In this document: piece by piece, positions 45,045 through 53,646 of the stretch | Numbering within the stretch: the first letter of the stretch is position 1 | Layout: every line of letters begins with the position of its first letter | Assembly: GCF_000429685.1 (NCBI RefSeq) | Contig: NZ_KE386940.1 | Coordinates: 260,113 to 324,112 of the forward strand | Length of the DNA stretch: 64,000 nt | Direction of reading: 5' to 3' | Source of the DNA: Salibacterium aidingense DSM 18341 | GTDB lineage: Bacteria > Bacillota > Bacilli > Bacillales > Marinococcaceae | Made by a program: the position numbers and the translations under genes | Notes under the pieces: model-generated | What the model was told of the DNA's origin: nothing | What the model saw: the letters and a program-made list of their open reading frames with translations, nothing else | The model's database searches: none

Positions 45045-45911
45045 ATGTGGCAGAAGGTGCTTACTCTTTCCCCGGAATATAATTATCCGGTGATGCTCAA
45101 ACGGTTGACAGCAGATCCGATCCATTACATAAATACGGAGACGTCAGAAGTGAAAATCCCGGTTAGCGATGGAGATAAAAAAGAGGGGATCCTTCTCCGT
45201 TTTTACGACTCGGCAGACGGGGTGGAACTAGAGATATCCGGCAGGTACGTTTCGGAACAAAACGCCCTGCAGACAGCGGCGAATATATTTTTATGGGACC
45301 GGCCGCTTGAAAACATCAGACAGCATTTTCTATCTACCGACCTGAAGCCATTATTCGAGGAATTTGCCGGAACACCGCTCGTAGGTGAATTTGAAACGTA
45401 CGGCAGTTTGATGAAAACAATTATCCATCAACAGTTGAATATGTCGTTTGCCTATACCCTCTCTTCTCGTTTTGTCCATACCTTTGGAGAACGGGTCGGT
45501 GATGTCTGGTTTTACCCGAAACCGGAGTATACGGCGGAACTTGCTCCCGAGAAACTTCAGGAACTCCAGTTCAGCCGGAGGAAAGCAGAGTATGTCATTG
45601 ATACTTCCAAACAAATTGTAGAAAAAAGGCTGGATCTTGCAGACTTGAAGGAAAAGACAAATGAAGAAATTATAAAAACATTAACAGCAATCCGGGGTAT
45701 CGGGCCCTGGACGGCGGAGTGTTTCCTATTGTTCGGTCTGGGCAGGGAAAACCTTCTTCCAGCCGGAGATATCGGTATTCAAAACGGCTTGAAAAAATTG
45801 TGGAACCGGGATGCGAAGCCTTCCGTTGAAGAGGTTAGAGAAATGGGACAGCAGTGGAGTCCCTATGCAAGCTATGCAGCATTATACATATGGCTGAGTA
45901 CAGAATTTTAG
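45045..45911 (+). CDS. DNA-3-methyladenine glycosylase II (AlkA-like)
   Basis: This 288-residue base-excision enzyme has an N-terminal beta domain (residues 1-110) and a helix-hairpin-helix-GPD domain with 'LTAIRGIGPWTAECFLLFGLG' (in part: IRGIGPWTAECFLLFG) and the catalytic Asp in 'LPAGDIGIQNGLKKL'. It corresponds to YfjP of B. subtilis. It removes alkylated purines. GGGGG lies upstream of the ATG. Confidence 0.88.
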   Translation: MWQKVLTLSPEYNYPVMLKRLTADPIHYINTETSEVKIPVSDGDKKEGILLRFYDSADGVELEISGRYVSEQNALQTAANIFLWDRPLENIRQHFLSTDLKPLFEEFAGTPLVGEFETYGSLMKTIIHQQLNMSFAYTLSSRFVHTFGERVGDVWFYPKPEYTAELAPEKLQELQFSRRKAEYVIDTSKQIVEKRLDLADLKEKTNEEIIKTLTAIRGIGPWTAECFLLFGLGRENLLPAGDIGIQNGLKKLWNRDAKPSVEEVREMGQQWSPYASYAALYIWLSTEF

Positions 45912-45983
45912 ACATGCTACATAACGGGGATGGCGTCGTAAGAAAAAGTAAACTTAGATAATAATGGAAAGGAGAAATCGTAA

Positions 45984-46190
45984 ATGGAAGAGACAGGCTG
46001 TATGAAATGCGGACATATGGAAGCGGGGACAAAAGAAATCGCTGCTTCCGGAACAGGATTCAGCAAAATATTTGATGTTCAGCACAATCATTTCACCGTC
46101 GTTTACTGCAAGAATTGCGGCTATGCAGAATTATACAATACGGAAGTGTCCGGAACGTCCAGTGTAATTGATTTTTTTCTTGGAGGCTGA
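45984..46190 (+). CDS. Zinc-ribbon small protein
   Basis: This 68-residue protein has two CxxC pairs ('CMKCGH' and 'YCKNCGYAEL') spaced as in a zinc ribbon of the predicted nucleic-acid-binding group; the end is 'SSVIDFFLGG'. Its function is unknown. It has an AAAGGAG site and is 40 bases before adeR. Confidence 0.8.
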   Translation: MEETGCMKCGHMEAGTKEIAASGTGFSKIFDVQHNHFTVVYCKNCGYAELYNTEVSGTSSVIDFFLGG

Positions 46191-46230
46191 TCTTTAGGTC
46201 CACGGCAAAATGGAGAGAGGAGGGAAGGGA

Positions 46231-47463
46231 TTGAGCCAAGAAGCGTCCCGGCTGTTTGAACGCAGTTTTAGCAGTTTAGAAGAATTCGCTGACTTTATCA
46301 GTGAAAAACTGCAGGCTCCGGTAACCATTGAGGACAGTAACCACAGGCTCCTCGCCTACAGCACCCATGAAGAACATACTGATTCTGCGAGGGTATCTAC
46401 GATTATCGGAAGGCGTGTGCCCGAGCAGGTCATTAACAAATTGTGGCGGGAAGGTATTATTCCTTCTCTTCACAAACAGAATACGTCGGTGAAAATCCCC
46501 GAAATCGCTGAAATAGGACTGGGAAGCAGAATGGCGGTTGCTATCAAAAAGAAGCAGGAGATATTAGGATATATCTGGGTGCTTGAAGGAGAACGGGCTC
46601 TTAGGGAGGACGATGCAGCAGTACTGGAAGTCGCATCGGAAAAAGCAGCCACTCAGCTGCAGCAGGTTCAGACCAGGAACAAAGAAGAAGAACGCGGCCG
46701 GCAGGAATATTTCTGGAGATTACTGACAGGTGATGTTCAGAAGGAAGAAGACATTGAAAGGCAGATGAGGGAATGGTTTCCTGTCAGCCCTCGTACGGCT
46801 GCTGTCATCGTTCTGGAAGCGGAAGAGCCTATCAGTGAATCCATGTACAAAAAAATAACGTATTTAGTTACGACCTCCCAGAAGGTAAAATGCTACTTTC
46901 AAACAAGAGTCCAGCAATTGATTGTAATGCTGGCTGAACCGGTATATCCTCCTGATCGGGAGGGGATACGATGGTTTCTGGAGGATTTTATCGTACTGCT
47001 GAAAGAACGGTTCCAGATTGAACAGATGGAAGCAGGGACAGGAAGGCTGTATTCCTCCTTGGCCAGTATAAAAAACAGTTATGAGGAAGCGATGGAGGTC
47101 ATCCATGTCAATAAAAAACTTCCAGCAGAAAGAAAGCCGTTTGTGTTTTATCACGAATTGGGTTTTTACCGATACGCGGAAGCATTGATCGAACAGAAAA
47201 ACAAACAAAACATGCTGCATCCGGAACTGGAAGCATTAAAACAATATGATTTCCGCCACAATACCGAATTGTTCCAGAGTCTGGCTGTATTTCTCCGCCA
47301 TGATGGAAATATGAAAAAGGCATCGGAGTCCCTCCATATTCATGTCAATACTATGGCCTACCGCATTAAACGGGTGGAAGAAATTATAAAGAAAGATTTA
47401 AAAGATGCATACGAGAAGTTATCCTTGTTACTGGAAATCAGCCTGGATGAAATGAATAAATAG
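46231..47463 (+). CDS. adeR: PucR-type activator of alanine dehydrogenase
   Basis: This 410-residue regulator carries an N-terminal sensor (residues about 1-150, including a GAF-like region) and a C-terminal PucR helix-turn-helix ('FLRHDGNMKKASESLHIHVNTMAYRIKRVEEI', in part: GNMKKASESLHIHVNTMAYR). B. subtilis AdeR has this design and activates ald; here the gene lies directly upstream of ald, strongly supporting the call. The likely start is TTG 46231, seven bases after AGGAGG; the ATG at 46210 lacks a site. Confidence 0.85.
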   Translation: MSQEASRLFERSFSSLEEFADFISEKLQAPVTIEDSNHRLLAYSTHEEHTDSARVSTIIGRRVPEQVINKLWREGIIPSLHKQNTSVKIPEIAEIGLGSRMAVAIKKKQEILGYIWVLEGERALREDDAAVLEVASEKAATQLQQVQTRNKEEERGRQEYFWRLLTGDVQKEEDIERQMREWFPVSPRTAAVIVLEAEEPISESMYKKITYLVTTSQKVKCYFQTRVQQLIVMLAEPVYPPDREGIRWFLEDFIVLLKERFQIEQMEAGTGRLYSSLASIKNSYEEAMEVIHVNKKLPAERKPFVFYHELGFYRYAEALIEQKNKQNMLHPELEALKQYDFRHNTELFQSLAVFLRHDGNMKKASESLHIHVNTMAYRIKRVEEIIKKDLKDAYEKLSLLLEISLDEMNK

Positions 47464-47502
47464 AAAGCACCATTTGTGAAATTTCACAAATCGGTGCTTT
47501 TT
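47464..47502 (+). terminator. Terminator between adeR and ald
   Basis: AAAGCACC...TTTGTGAAATTTCACAAA...GGTGCTTTTT is a near-perfect two-part stem with a terminal T-run. It separates adeR from ald, so ald has its own promoter in the following 80 bases. Confidence 0.88.
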
Positions 47503-47583
47503 CATTTTGGAAGCCTCACGATGCGTACTCCTGACTTTTTCGTCTATAATAAAAGAAAGAAATTTAAACGGAGGTGAAGCGTC

Positions 47584-48705
47584 TTGATTATTGGTATCCC
47601 GAAAGAGATTAAAAATAATGAAAACCGTGTAGCTATGACCCCGGCCGGTGTTCATTCCTTTGTGGAAGCTGGTCATCAGGTCCTCGTAGAAGCGTCTGCT
47701 GGTGAAGGCAGCGGGTTCACGGATAGAGAATATGAAGAAGCCGGTGCCGTATTACAAGAAAAGGCGGAGAAAGTATGGAATGAGGCGGAGCTTGTGATGA
47801 AAGTCAAGGAGCCGCAGGAGTCAGAGTATCGATTTTTTAGAAAAGATCTTCTCCTTTTCACCTATTTACATTTGGCGGCAGAGCCCCAGCTTGTGAAGGC
47901 ACTCGTTGAGTCAAAAATGACCTCTGCAGCCTATGAGACGGTGGAGGTCAACGGGACACTTCCGCTATTAACTCCGATGAGCGAGGTCGCGGGAAGAATG
48001 TCCGCCCAGATCGGAGCTCAGTTTTTGGAAAAATCAAAGGGTGGAAAGGGTATTTTATTATCAGGTGTCCCTGGGGTGAAACGAGGAAAAGTAACAGTTA
48101 TTGGAGGCGGAGTTGTAGGGACCAATGCCGCCGTGATTGCCCATGGTCTGGGTGCAGACGTAACGATAGTCGACTTAAACCCGCAGCGGCTGCGTGAAAT
48201 TGATGATTTGTATCATGGAAGCATACGTACCATGATGTCAAATCCAATGAATATTGCAGAAGAGGTAAAACATTCCGACCTCGTCATTGGAGCTGTTCTC
48301 ATTCCGGGAGCAAGGGCGCCAAAACTGGTAACCGAAGAGATGATTCAATCCATGTCACCGGGCTCTGTCGTAGTAGATGTAGCAATTGATCAGGGAGGCA
48401 TCATTGAAACGGCAGACACGATCACTACACATGATAATCCAACCTACACGAAACATGAGGTCCTGCACTATGCGGTTGCCAACATGCCAGGGGCGGTTCC
48501 TCGGACTTCTACCATTGCGCTTACGAATGTTACGCTTCCTTATGCACTGCAGATTGCCGAAAAAGGAATCAAACAGGCCGTTACAGATAACAGTGCTTTG
48601 GAAAAAGGAATCAATACGTCAAACGGAAAAATAACCTATGAGGCGGTAGCAAGGGATTTAGGCTATGATAATTATCAAGTAGCAGAAGCCCTCCATAAAG
48701 CATAA
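47584..48705 (+). CDS. ald: Alanine dehydrogenase
   Basis: This 373-residue enzyme interconverts alanine with pyruvate and ammonia using NAD, and is needed for alanine use and sporulation. Marks include '[17 protein letters not shown]', the catalytic Lys in 'VMKVKEPQ', '[10 protein letters not shown]' (His), the Rossmann motif '[12 protein letters not shown]', and '[16 protein letters not shown]'. The likely start is TTG 47584, six bases after GGAGGTGA. It is controlled by AdeR, encoded just upstream. Confidence 0.95.
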   Translation: MIIGIPKEIKNNENRVAMTPAGVHSFVEAGHQVLVEASAGEGSGFTDREYEEAGAVLQEKAEKVWNEAELVMKVKEPQESEYRFFRKDLLLFTYLHLAAEPQLVKALVESKMTSAAYETVEVNGTLPLLTPMSEVAGRMSAQIGAQFLEKSKGGKGILLSGVPGVKRGKVTVIGGGVVGTNAAVIAHGLGADVTIVDLNPQRLREIDDLYHGSIRTMMSNPMNIAEEVKHSDLVIGAVLIPGARAPKLVTEEMIQSMSPGSVVVDVAIDQGGIIETADTITTHDNPTYTKHEVLHYAVANMPGAVPRTSTIALTNVTLPYALQIAEKGIKQAVTDNSALEKGINTSNGKITYEAVARDLGYDNYQVAEALHKA

Positions 48706-48720
48706 ACGTGTTAAAGAAAA

Positions 48721-48797
48721 AAAGACTGAGAAAAATTCATCTCTAGACAATACATTCCCGAACGATTTCTTCTATCAATTCGTTCGGGAATTTTTAC
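48721..48797 (+). repeat. CCGAACGATT terminator-like repeat, copy 1
   Basis: ATTCCCGAACGA pairs with TTCGTTCGGGAAT around a short loop, followed by TTTTT. It is preceded by AAGACTGAGAAAAA, a weak version of the GGCTTGGGACAAAA lead seen in the other two copies (55061-55139 and 61702-62062). It terminates ald. Confidence 0.7.
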
Positions 48798-48971
48798 GTT
48801 TTTGCACACTGTATTAACATATTCCGCTGGATAGCTGCTTTCTGTTCTTCTTATTCCTATTATATTTAATCGATTGTAAGTAAATTAGCTTATTTTTAAG
48901 TGTTATTGTTGATAAAATACTGCTTAATGACTTATAATAAAAGAGAGAAAAGATGGAAAGGGTGCGCGGGA

Positions 48972-49736
48972 ATGTATCAGGAAGAAAGAATGGGTGCCAT
49001 ATTACAGCACGTAAAAAAACACCAGCGCATGAGCATACAACAGATGTGTGATCAATTTGGTATTTCCCGTGATACGGCAAGAAGAGATGTCGTAAAACTG
49101 ACAGAACAGGGAGCAGTTATGCGCACCCACGGAGGAGTTATGCTCCCGGCAGTAAAGGAAGTGCTGAAAGGGTATTCCGAGCGTTTGGAGCGTGCCTCAG
49201 ATGAAAAACGTGAAATCGCCAAAATTGCGGCAGCTCAAATCAAACAGGGAGAAACGATCATGCTTGATGCCTCGACCACGGTTCAATTTACTGCGGAACA
49301 GATCACTACGTCTTCTTTAACTGTCATCACCAACTCGATTGTGAATGCAGAACGCTTACAAGATCAAATCAAGACTGATATTTATCTGTTGGGCGGGAGA
49401 TTGAATCCGGAACACCGTTTTCTGTACGGACCGGGGACCCTTGAAAAAATCAGCGGTTATTATGCCGATCGGGCGTTCATTGGGGTGATCGGTGTTTGTG
49501 AAGACGGCTTCTATTATGCGCATGAAGAAGATGCCGCGGTGAAGAAGCGGATGGCTGAACGAGCAGGATATGTTTATGTGCTCGCGGACCATACAAAGTT
49601 TTATAAAAAGCACTTTTACAAAGGGATGGAGTTGGAAGAAGCAGATGCGGTGATTACAGACACCCGCCCTTCCCAAGAAGTGGAAACCTTCCTTCAGGAG
49701 CATGGCATAAAACTTATCACTTCCGACTCGGAATGA
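48972..49736 (+). CDS. DeoR/GlpR family regulator, no adjacent target
   Basis: This 254-residue regulator has an N-terminal helix-turn-helix ('MSIQQMCDQFGISRDTARRDVVKL', in part: QQMCDQFGISRDTARRD) and a C-terminal sugar-phosphate sensor of the isomerase-like fold, with 'MLDASTTVQFTAEQI', 'NSIVNAE', and 'LADHTKFYK'. Such proteins usually repress a neighbouring sugar kinase or PTS operon, but none is in reach here. ATG 48972 is chosen with AAAGGG upstream. Confidence 0.88.
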   Translation: MYQEERMGAILQHVKKHQRMSIQQMCDQFGISRDTARRDVVKLTEQGAVMRTHGGVMLPAVKEVLKGYSERLERASDEKREIAKIAAAQIKQGETIMLDASTTVQFTAEQITTSSLTVITNSIVNAERLQDQIKTDIYLLGGRLNPEHRFLYGPGTLEKISGYYADRAFIGVIGVCEDGFYYAHEEDAAVKKRMAERAGYVYVLADHTKFYKKHFYKGMELEEADAVITDTRPSQEVETFLQEHGIKLITSDSE

Positions 49737-49785
49737 CACTGGTATCGGCGTAACCTTTCCAAAAGAAGGGCGTTACGATATATAT

Positions 49786-49820
49786 AAAGAGGCTTGTCCC
49801 TTCAAGGATAAGCTTCTTTT
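49786..49820 (+). terminator. Terminator after the DeoR-type gene
   Basis: AAGAGGCTTGTCC pairs with GGATAAGCTTCTT, followed by TTCTTA. The rest of 49737-50020 has no gene that I can support. Confidence 0.75.
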
Positions 49821-50020
49821 CTTATAGAACAGCACACATTCATAAAAAAGGAAACATCTTTGTCCCGATGAATATTGGTATTCGAACATAGACCGGAAGC
49901 CATGGTAAAATAAAAAGGGCTATGCGCCTTGCCATCTTTTTTCTACATAAATAAGATGACAGTAATACCAATGCAATAACAGCCGTACAAAACTGGAATG
50001 GTGAGGAGTTGGCAGGACCG

Positions 50021-50260
50021 ATGTCATATCATATTTACAAGGGAGTAATTACGCATCCCGATCATAAACTTCCTTTGCTGATATATTATGATGCGAATGA
50101 AGAAACGTTTTGTTTCTCAACGGTCGATTTTCAAAAAAACAGACCGTCTATATGCGAATTTCAGTATCCGGCAAGATCGATAAAAGACGTAAGGAATTTC
50201 TTGAAGAAAATTGGAATCGATGCAGATAAAGTAGAGTTTAAAAACCAATTTCTTCATTAA
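50021..50260 (+). CDS. Small hypothetical protein
   Basis: This 79-residue soluble protein contains 'YHIYKGVITHPDHKLPLLIYYD' (in part: GVITHPDHKLPLLIYYD) and 'FLKKIGIDADKVEFKNQF'. I do not recognise its family. ATG 50021 is likely; a TTG at 50009 would add four residues. Its end overlaps the minus-strand membrane protein by four bases. Confidence 0.55.
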   Translation: MSYHIYKGVITHPDHKLPLLIYYDANEETFCFSTVDFQKNRPSICEFQYPARSIKDVRNFLKKIGIDADKVEFKNQFLH

Positions 50261-50457
50261 GAGTTACGAATAAATAAGTATACGATCAACCCAATGAGCG
50301 GAAAAAATAAAGTGCCGATCAGCACGATCAGGGCATATTCTTTGCTGTTTCCTTTACGGATCGAATCACGATATGCCCAAATACTTGTTATAATGTTCAG
50401 TAAAAATAAGCCAAGCAGAAAAAAAAGAAAAAGACCTAAGATACCTAACGCTTCCAT
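50257..50457 (-). CDS. Small membrane protein with PLDc_N-like region
   Basis: This 66-residue protein has two hydrophobic helices separated by 'WAYRDSIRKGNSKEYA' and ends 'FFPLIGLIVYLFIRNS'. The pattern is that of PLDc_N-type two-helix proteins, common as small membrane subunits. ATG 50457 is chosen because GGAAGG lies nine bases upstream. Its function is unknown. Confidence 0.65.
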   Translation of the reverse strand: MEALGILGLFLFFLLGLFLLNIITSIWAYRDSIRKGNSKEYALIVLIGTLFFPLIGLIVYLFIRNS

Positions 50458-50540
50458 GACAGCCATCCTTCCTACGTAAAATCTTTGACGCTCTGTTTAT
50501 AACCTACGTAATGAAATAAAAAACGTTTCAATAATTATGT

Positions 50541-50575
50541 AAAAAACCTTCAGCTTGGGGAGCTGAAGGTTTTTT
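50541..50575. terminator. Strong hairpin terminator
   Basis: AAAAAACCTTCAGCT (50541-50555) pairs perfectly with AGCTGAAGGTTTTTT (50561-50575). It lies upstream of the start of the minus-strand membrane gene and beyond the end of the ectoine operon. Confidence 0.88.
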
Positions 50576-50645
50576 CATGAGCTGTCCCGAACAGGACCCG
50601 TGACTAACCGGCTGCTGTTCCGGCAGTAAAGCAAATACCTCAAAT

Positions 50646-50692
50646 AAAAAAGGAGGCGGGGAGGCAGTTCCATTTTCCCCCACCTCCGTTTT
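50646..50692 (-). terminator. Terminator of the ectoine operon
   Basis: On the minus strand GGAGGTGGGG pairs with CCCCGCCTCC and is followed by TTTTTTAT. It lies 11 bases past the ectC stop. Confidence 0.85.
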
Positions 50693-50702
50693 ATTCTATC
50701 TA

Positions 50703-51089
50703 TTAATCGTCGTCGACCGGATATACTCCATTTTCATCATGAGTTTCCCGGCCGCTTAATGGCGGATTAAAGACACAGATCATTCTCATATCCTTGGTGG
50801 CACGAAGCATGTGTTCATCGTGCTTGTCCAAAGCATAAAGCGTGTCGGCAGTGATAGGATGGATTTTATTATCACTAAGTGTCTCTACCTCGCCTTCGCC
50901 TTCAATGCAATATACAGTTTCCAGATGATTCTGGTACCAAATATGTGTTTCGGTCCCTGCACGTATAATGGTGTCATGGACGGAATACCCCATTTTATCC
51001 TGCTTAAGAATCAAACGGCGGCTCACCCAATTTCCGTCATCTACGTCTTGATCGGTTCCAATAATGTCCTCTAGTTTTACTACTTTCAT
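50703..51089 (-). CDS. ectC: Ectoine synthase
   Basis: This 128-residue cupin enzyme closes N-gamma-acetyl-diaminobutyrate to ectoine, the last step of the pathway. Typical are '[17 protein letters not shown]' at the N-terminus, '[20 protein letters not shown]' (Glu and His metal ligands) and '[17 protein letters not shown]'. It has an AAGGAGG site. A terminator-like hairpin lies between ectB and ectC. Confidence 0.97.
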   Translation of the reverse strand: MKVVKLEDIIGTDQDVDDGNWVSRRLILKQDKMGYSVHDTIIRAGTETHIWYQNHLETVYCIEGEGEVETLSDNKIHPITADTLYALDKHDEHMLRATKDMRMICVFNPPLSGRETHDENGVYPVDDD

Positions 51090-51145
51090 GATTTAAGCCT
51101 CCTTGTATAGTACAAGCCGTTGAAATGGTTCTTCAGCGGCATAAA

Positions 51146-51185
51146 ATAAAGGCCTGATCGCCAGTTCTTAAGACCAGGCCTTTAT
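51146..51185 (-). terminator. Hairpin between ectB and ectC
   Basis: A perfect 11-bp inverted repeat (ATAAAGGCCTG, 51146-51156, with CAGGCCTTTAT, 51175-51185) is followed on the minus strand by a T-rich tract (TTTATTTTAT). It may be a leaky terminator or a processing/stability element that sets the amount of ectC message. Confidence 0.75.
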
Positions 51186-51199
51186 CCAGTTAACATGAA

Positions 51200-52483
51200 T
51201 TAAGATGTGACTAGATTTTTTTCTTCAGCAGCTTCTTCAATTGCTTTTTCAAGAATGGCAAGTCCTCTCTCTAACCCTTCTTCATCGATAGTGATTGGAG
51301 GGAAGAGCTTGAATACTTCATCATCAGCACCGGCGGTTTCCATAATCAACCCGTGTTCGAAGCATTTTTCCGTTACCTTATCGGCCAGGCCGTCCACATT
51401 ACTTGCAATGCCCTGCATAAAGCCGCGGCCGCGGTGGCTACCTTTTAGTTTTGGATATTTCTCGATCATATTATTCAGGAAGTTGTAAATCCGCTCTGAT
51501 TTTTCCTGGACACTTTTTGTAAGAGTTTCGTCTTTCCAGTAGTTTAATGCTTCCATCCCGGTTACGAAAGCCATATTATTACCGCGGAATGTGCCATTGT
51601 GTTCCCCGGGCGCAAATTTATCGTAATCCGGATGAATCAGCGTCAGAGCCAGTGGAAGCCCGTAGCCGCCGATAGACTTGGACAGACATACTATATCAGG
51701 CTTAATGCCAGCTGGTTCAAAGCTGAAGAAGGTACCGGTTCGTCCAACCCCCGCTTGTACATCATCAATAATCAGAAGGATGCCGCGTTCCCGGCAGATT
51801 TTTTCAATCTTTTGCAGCCATTCCATCCGAGCTGCATTTAAACCGCCTTCTCCCTGTACGGTTTCCAGAATGAAAGCTGCCGGCAGTTCAACGCCGCTTC
51901 CGTTGTCATCTAAAATACGTTCGATAAACGAAATTTCATGCTCTGTGTTTTCCAAATAGTTGTCAAATGGCATTGTATAGGAATGGCTGAGCGGAATACC
52001 CGCGCCATTACGCTTAAATGCATTTCCTGTTACAGACAGGGCCCCAATTGTCATACCGTGGAAACCGTGAGTAAAGCTGATAATATTTGTACGTCCTGTC
52101 ACTTTGCGGGCAAGCTTCAGAGCGCTTTCTACAGAGTTTGTACCGGTAGGTCCGGGAAACATGACTTTATATTTCAAATTACGCGGTTCCAGAATGACTT
52201 CATTGAATTTTTCCAGGAATTCTCCTTTAGTTTTGGAAGCCATATCGAGAGAATGGGTAATACCGTCTTCCTGGATATATTCGAGAAGTTTTTTCTTCAT
52301 GTTTTCGTCGTTATGCCCATAGTTCAGGGCTCCTGCACCGGAAAAGAAGTCAATATATTCTTTCCCGTCCATGTCCCAGAGTTTATAGCCCTTTGCCTGA
52401 TGAAATACGGTGGGGAATCCGCGGACATAACTGCGGACTTCCGATTCGTACTTTTCAAAAACGCCTAAATCGTTATGATTCAT
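51200..52483 (-). CDS. ectB: Diaminobutyrate-2-oxoglutarate transaminase
   Basis: This 427-residue class III PLP aminotransferase makes 2,4-diaminobutyrate from aspartate semialdehyde and glutamate. It has '[14 protein letters not shown]', '[20 protein letters not shown]' and the PLP Lys in '[12 protein letters not shown]', all typical of EctB. A ribosome site (GGAGG) lies 13 bases from the ATG, rather far. It is the middle gene of the operon. Confidence 0.97.
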   Translation of the reverse strand: MNHNDLGVFEKYESEVRSYVRGFPTVFHQAKGYKLWDMDGKEYIDFFSGAGALNYGHNDENMKKKLLEYIQEDGITHSLDMASKTKGEFLEKFNEVILEPRNLKYKVMFPGPTGTNSVESALKLARKVTGRTNIISFTHGFHGMTIGALSVTGNAFKRNGAGIPLSHSYTMPFDNYLENTEHEISFIERILDDNGSGVELPAAFILETVQGEGGLNAARMEWLQKIEKICRERGILLIIDDVQAGVGRTGTFFSFEPAGIKPDIVCLSKSIGGYGLPLALTLIHPDYDKFAPGEHNGTFRGNNMAFVTGMEALNYWKDETLTKSVQEKSERIYNFLNNMIEKYPKLKGSHRGRGFMQGIASNVDGLADKVTEKCFEHGLIMETAGADDEVFKLFPPITIDEEGLERGLAILEKAIEEAAEEKNLVTS

Positions 52484-52524
52484 TGTAATGATAGATCCTC
52501 CTTCGTGATCTTTATGCCAAATTA

Positions 52525-53043
52525 TTATTGGTGGTTAATCGGGCCGATACGGAAGGTGAGCTCTGCTTCATGCTCATCTCCAGGGAATAGGTCTTCTGCG
52601 AAACATTCGGAAACCTCACAGTTTGTATCATAAGTTCTGGCTGCTTTTTTAAATAGAGCCTGAGAAGCTTCATTGGAAGGTGTGACAGTAGCTTCCAAAT
52701 ATTTCACATCTTTCTCGGCTACCCTTTCTACCAGTTGGTTAATTAAACGGGAAGCCAGCCCTTTGCCCCGCTGGGAAGGATCTACGCCTACCTGCCATAC
52801 AAAAACAGTGTCCTGCTTTTCAGGCGGGATGAACCCGGTGACAAAGCCAACAAGCTCGCCTTTTTCTTTAGCCACAACACAAGTTTCTGCAAAAAACTCA
52901 CACATCATGATGTATTTGTAAGACGAATTTAAATCGAGAGTGGAATTTTTTACAAGCTCCCACATATCCGCGCCGTCTTCCACCTGCGGTTTTTCAAATG
53001 TTAAAGCATCCATCGTTCCCACATTACTATTTTTCGTCTCCAT
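52525..53043 (-). CDS. ectA: Diaminobutyrate acetyltransferase
   Basis: This 172-residue GNAT enzyme acetylates the gamma-amino group of diaminobutyrate. Marks are '[20 protein letters not shown]', '[20 protein letters not shown]' (acetyl-CoA loop) and '[16 protein letters not shown]'. ATG 53043 has AAGGTGAT upstream. It heads the ectABC operon, which makes ectoine under salt stress. Confidence 0.97.
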   Translation of the reverse strand: METKNSNVGTMDALTFEKPQVEDGADMWELVKNSTLDLNSSYKYIMMCEFFAETCVVAKEKGELVGFVTGFIPPEKQDTVFVWQVGVDPSQRGKGLASRLINQLVERVAEKDVKYLEATVTPSNEASQALFKKAARTYDTNCEVSECFAEDLFPGDEHEAELTFRIGPINHQ

Positions 53044-53219
53044 CTTCTTATCACCTTCGTTTTGATTAATAAGAACTTTAATAACTTATTCCTCCTGTGT
53101 GTGAAGCTTAAACTATTCCTTTCCTGTCCATTTTCAAAAAGAGAACCTGACCACGGGTCATGCCAATTGAAATTTTAATTGTAACAGGAAATCATTGTTA
53201 TCTCCTCTTTCCTTTCTTA

Positions 53220-53248
53220 ATCATAGGAGGTACAGATAAAAAATTCAA
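53220..53248 (-). promoter_or_regulatory. Promoter of the ectABC operon
   Basis: On the minus strand TTGAAT (53248-53243) and TATGAT (53225-53220) are 17 bases apart, a good sigma-A promoter about 180 bases before ectA. The leader contains a well-placed GAGGAG site with a six-codon frame (ATG ATT TCC TGT TAC AAT TAA) near 53194, and a second AGGAGG with no start codon behind it. Confidence 0.6.
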
Positions 53249-53646
53249 ATACGGTTGAATAGGATTAATTGTGCTTAATTAGCGTTAATAAGGATTGCAT
53301 CCGATAACAATAGTCTCGCTTACAGAATGCTGGCGTATAATGAGTTATACACCATATTTGAGGAAGTTCGACAAGGCGGGGGGCTGTGTTGAATGTCTTT
53401 CCCACCCGTTGCCCCCGGGGTTTTGAGGAAAATTATTTTTTCTTCAATATTATTCATGTTTGCTCGATTTCTATGCATGAAAACAATAAGTGCCGGAATA
53501 GGTGTTTTGATTCTTGTTTTATAGGTAATTAGTATCTTAGATGTTTCAGAAAAATTCGGGGTATTGGCTCACTCGGCCGGCAAATACCGAAGTGTTTCGA
53601 CACTCCCCTGCCATTTTTTCTATTTATTATTCAAAGGAGGCTCTTT
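53249..53646. other. Gap between ectA and the glutamate dehydrogenase gene
   Basis: This stretch has no gene. A hairpin near 53555-53591 (TTCGGGGTATTGGC with GGCCGGCAAATACCGAA, imperfect) lies about 55 bases before the gdh start and is followed after 20 bases by a run of T, which could act as an attenuator. Otherwise nothing is recognised. Confidence 0.4.

Noticed and set aside
22981-53306. Identical 16-base words (TAAGGATTGCATCCGA) at 22981 and 53290
   Set aside because: One shared 16-base word is not unexpected by chance in 64 kb, and the flanks do not agree.
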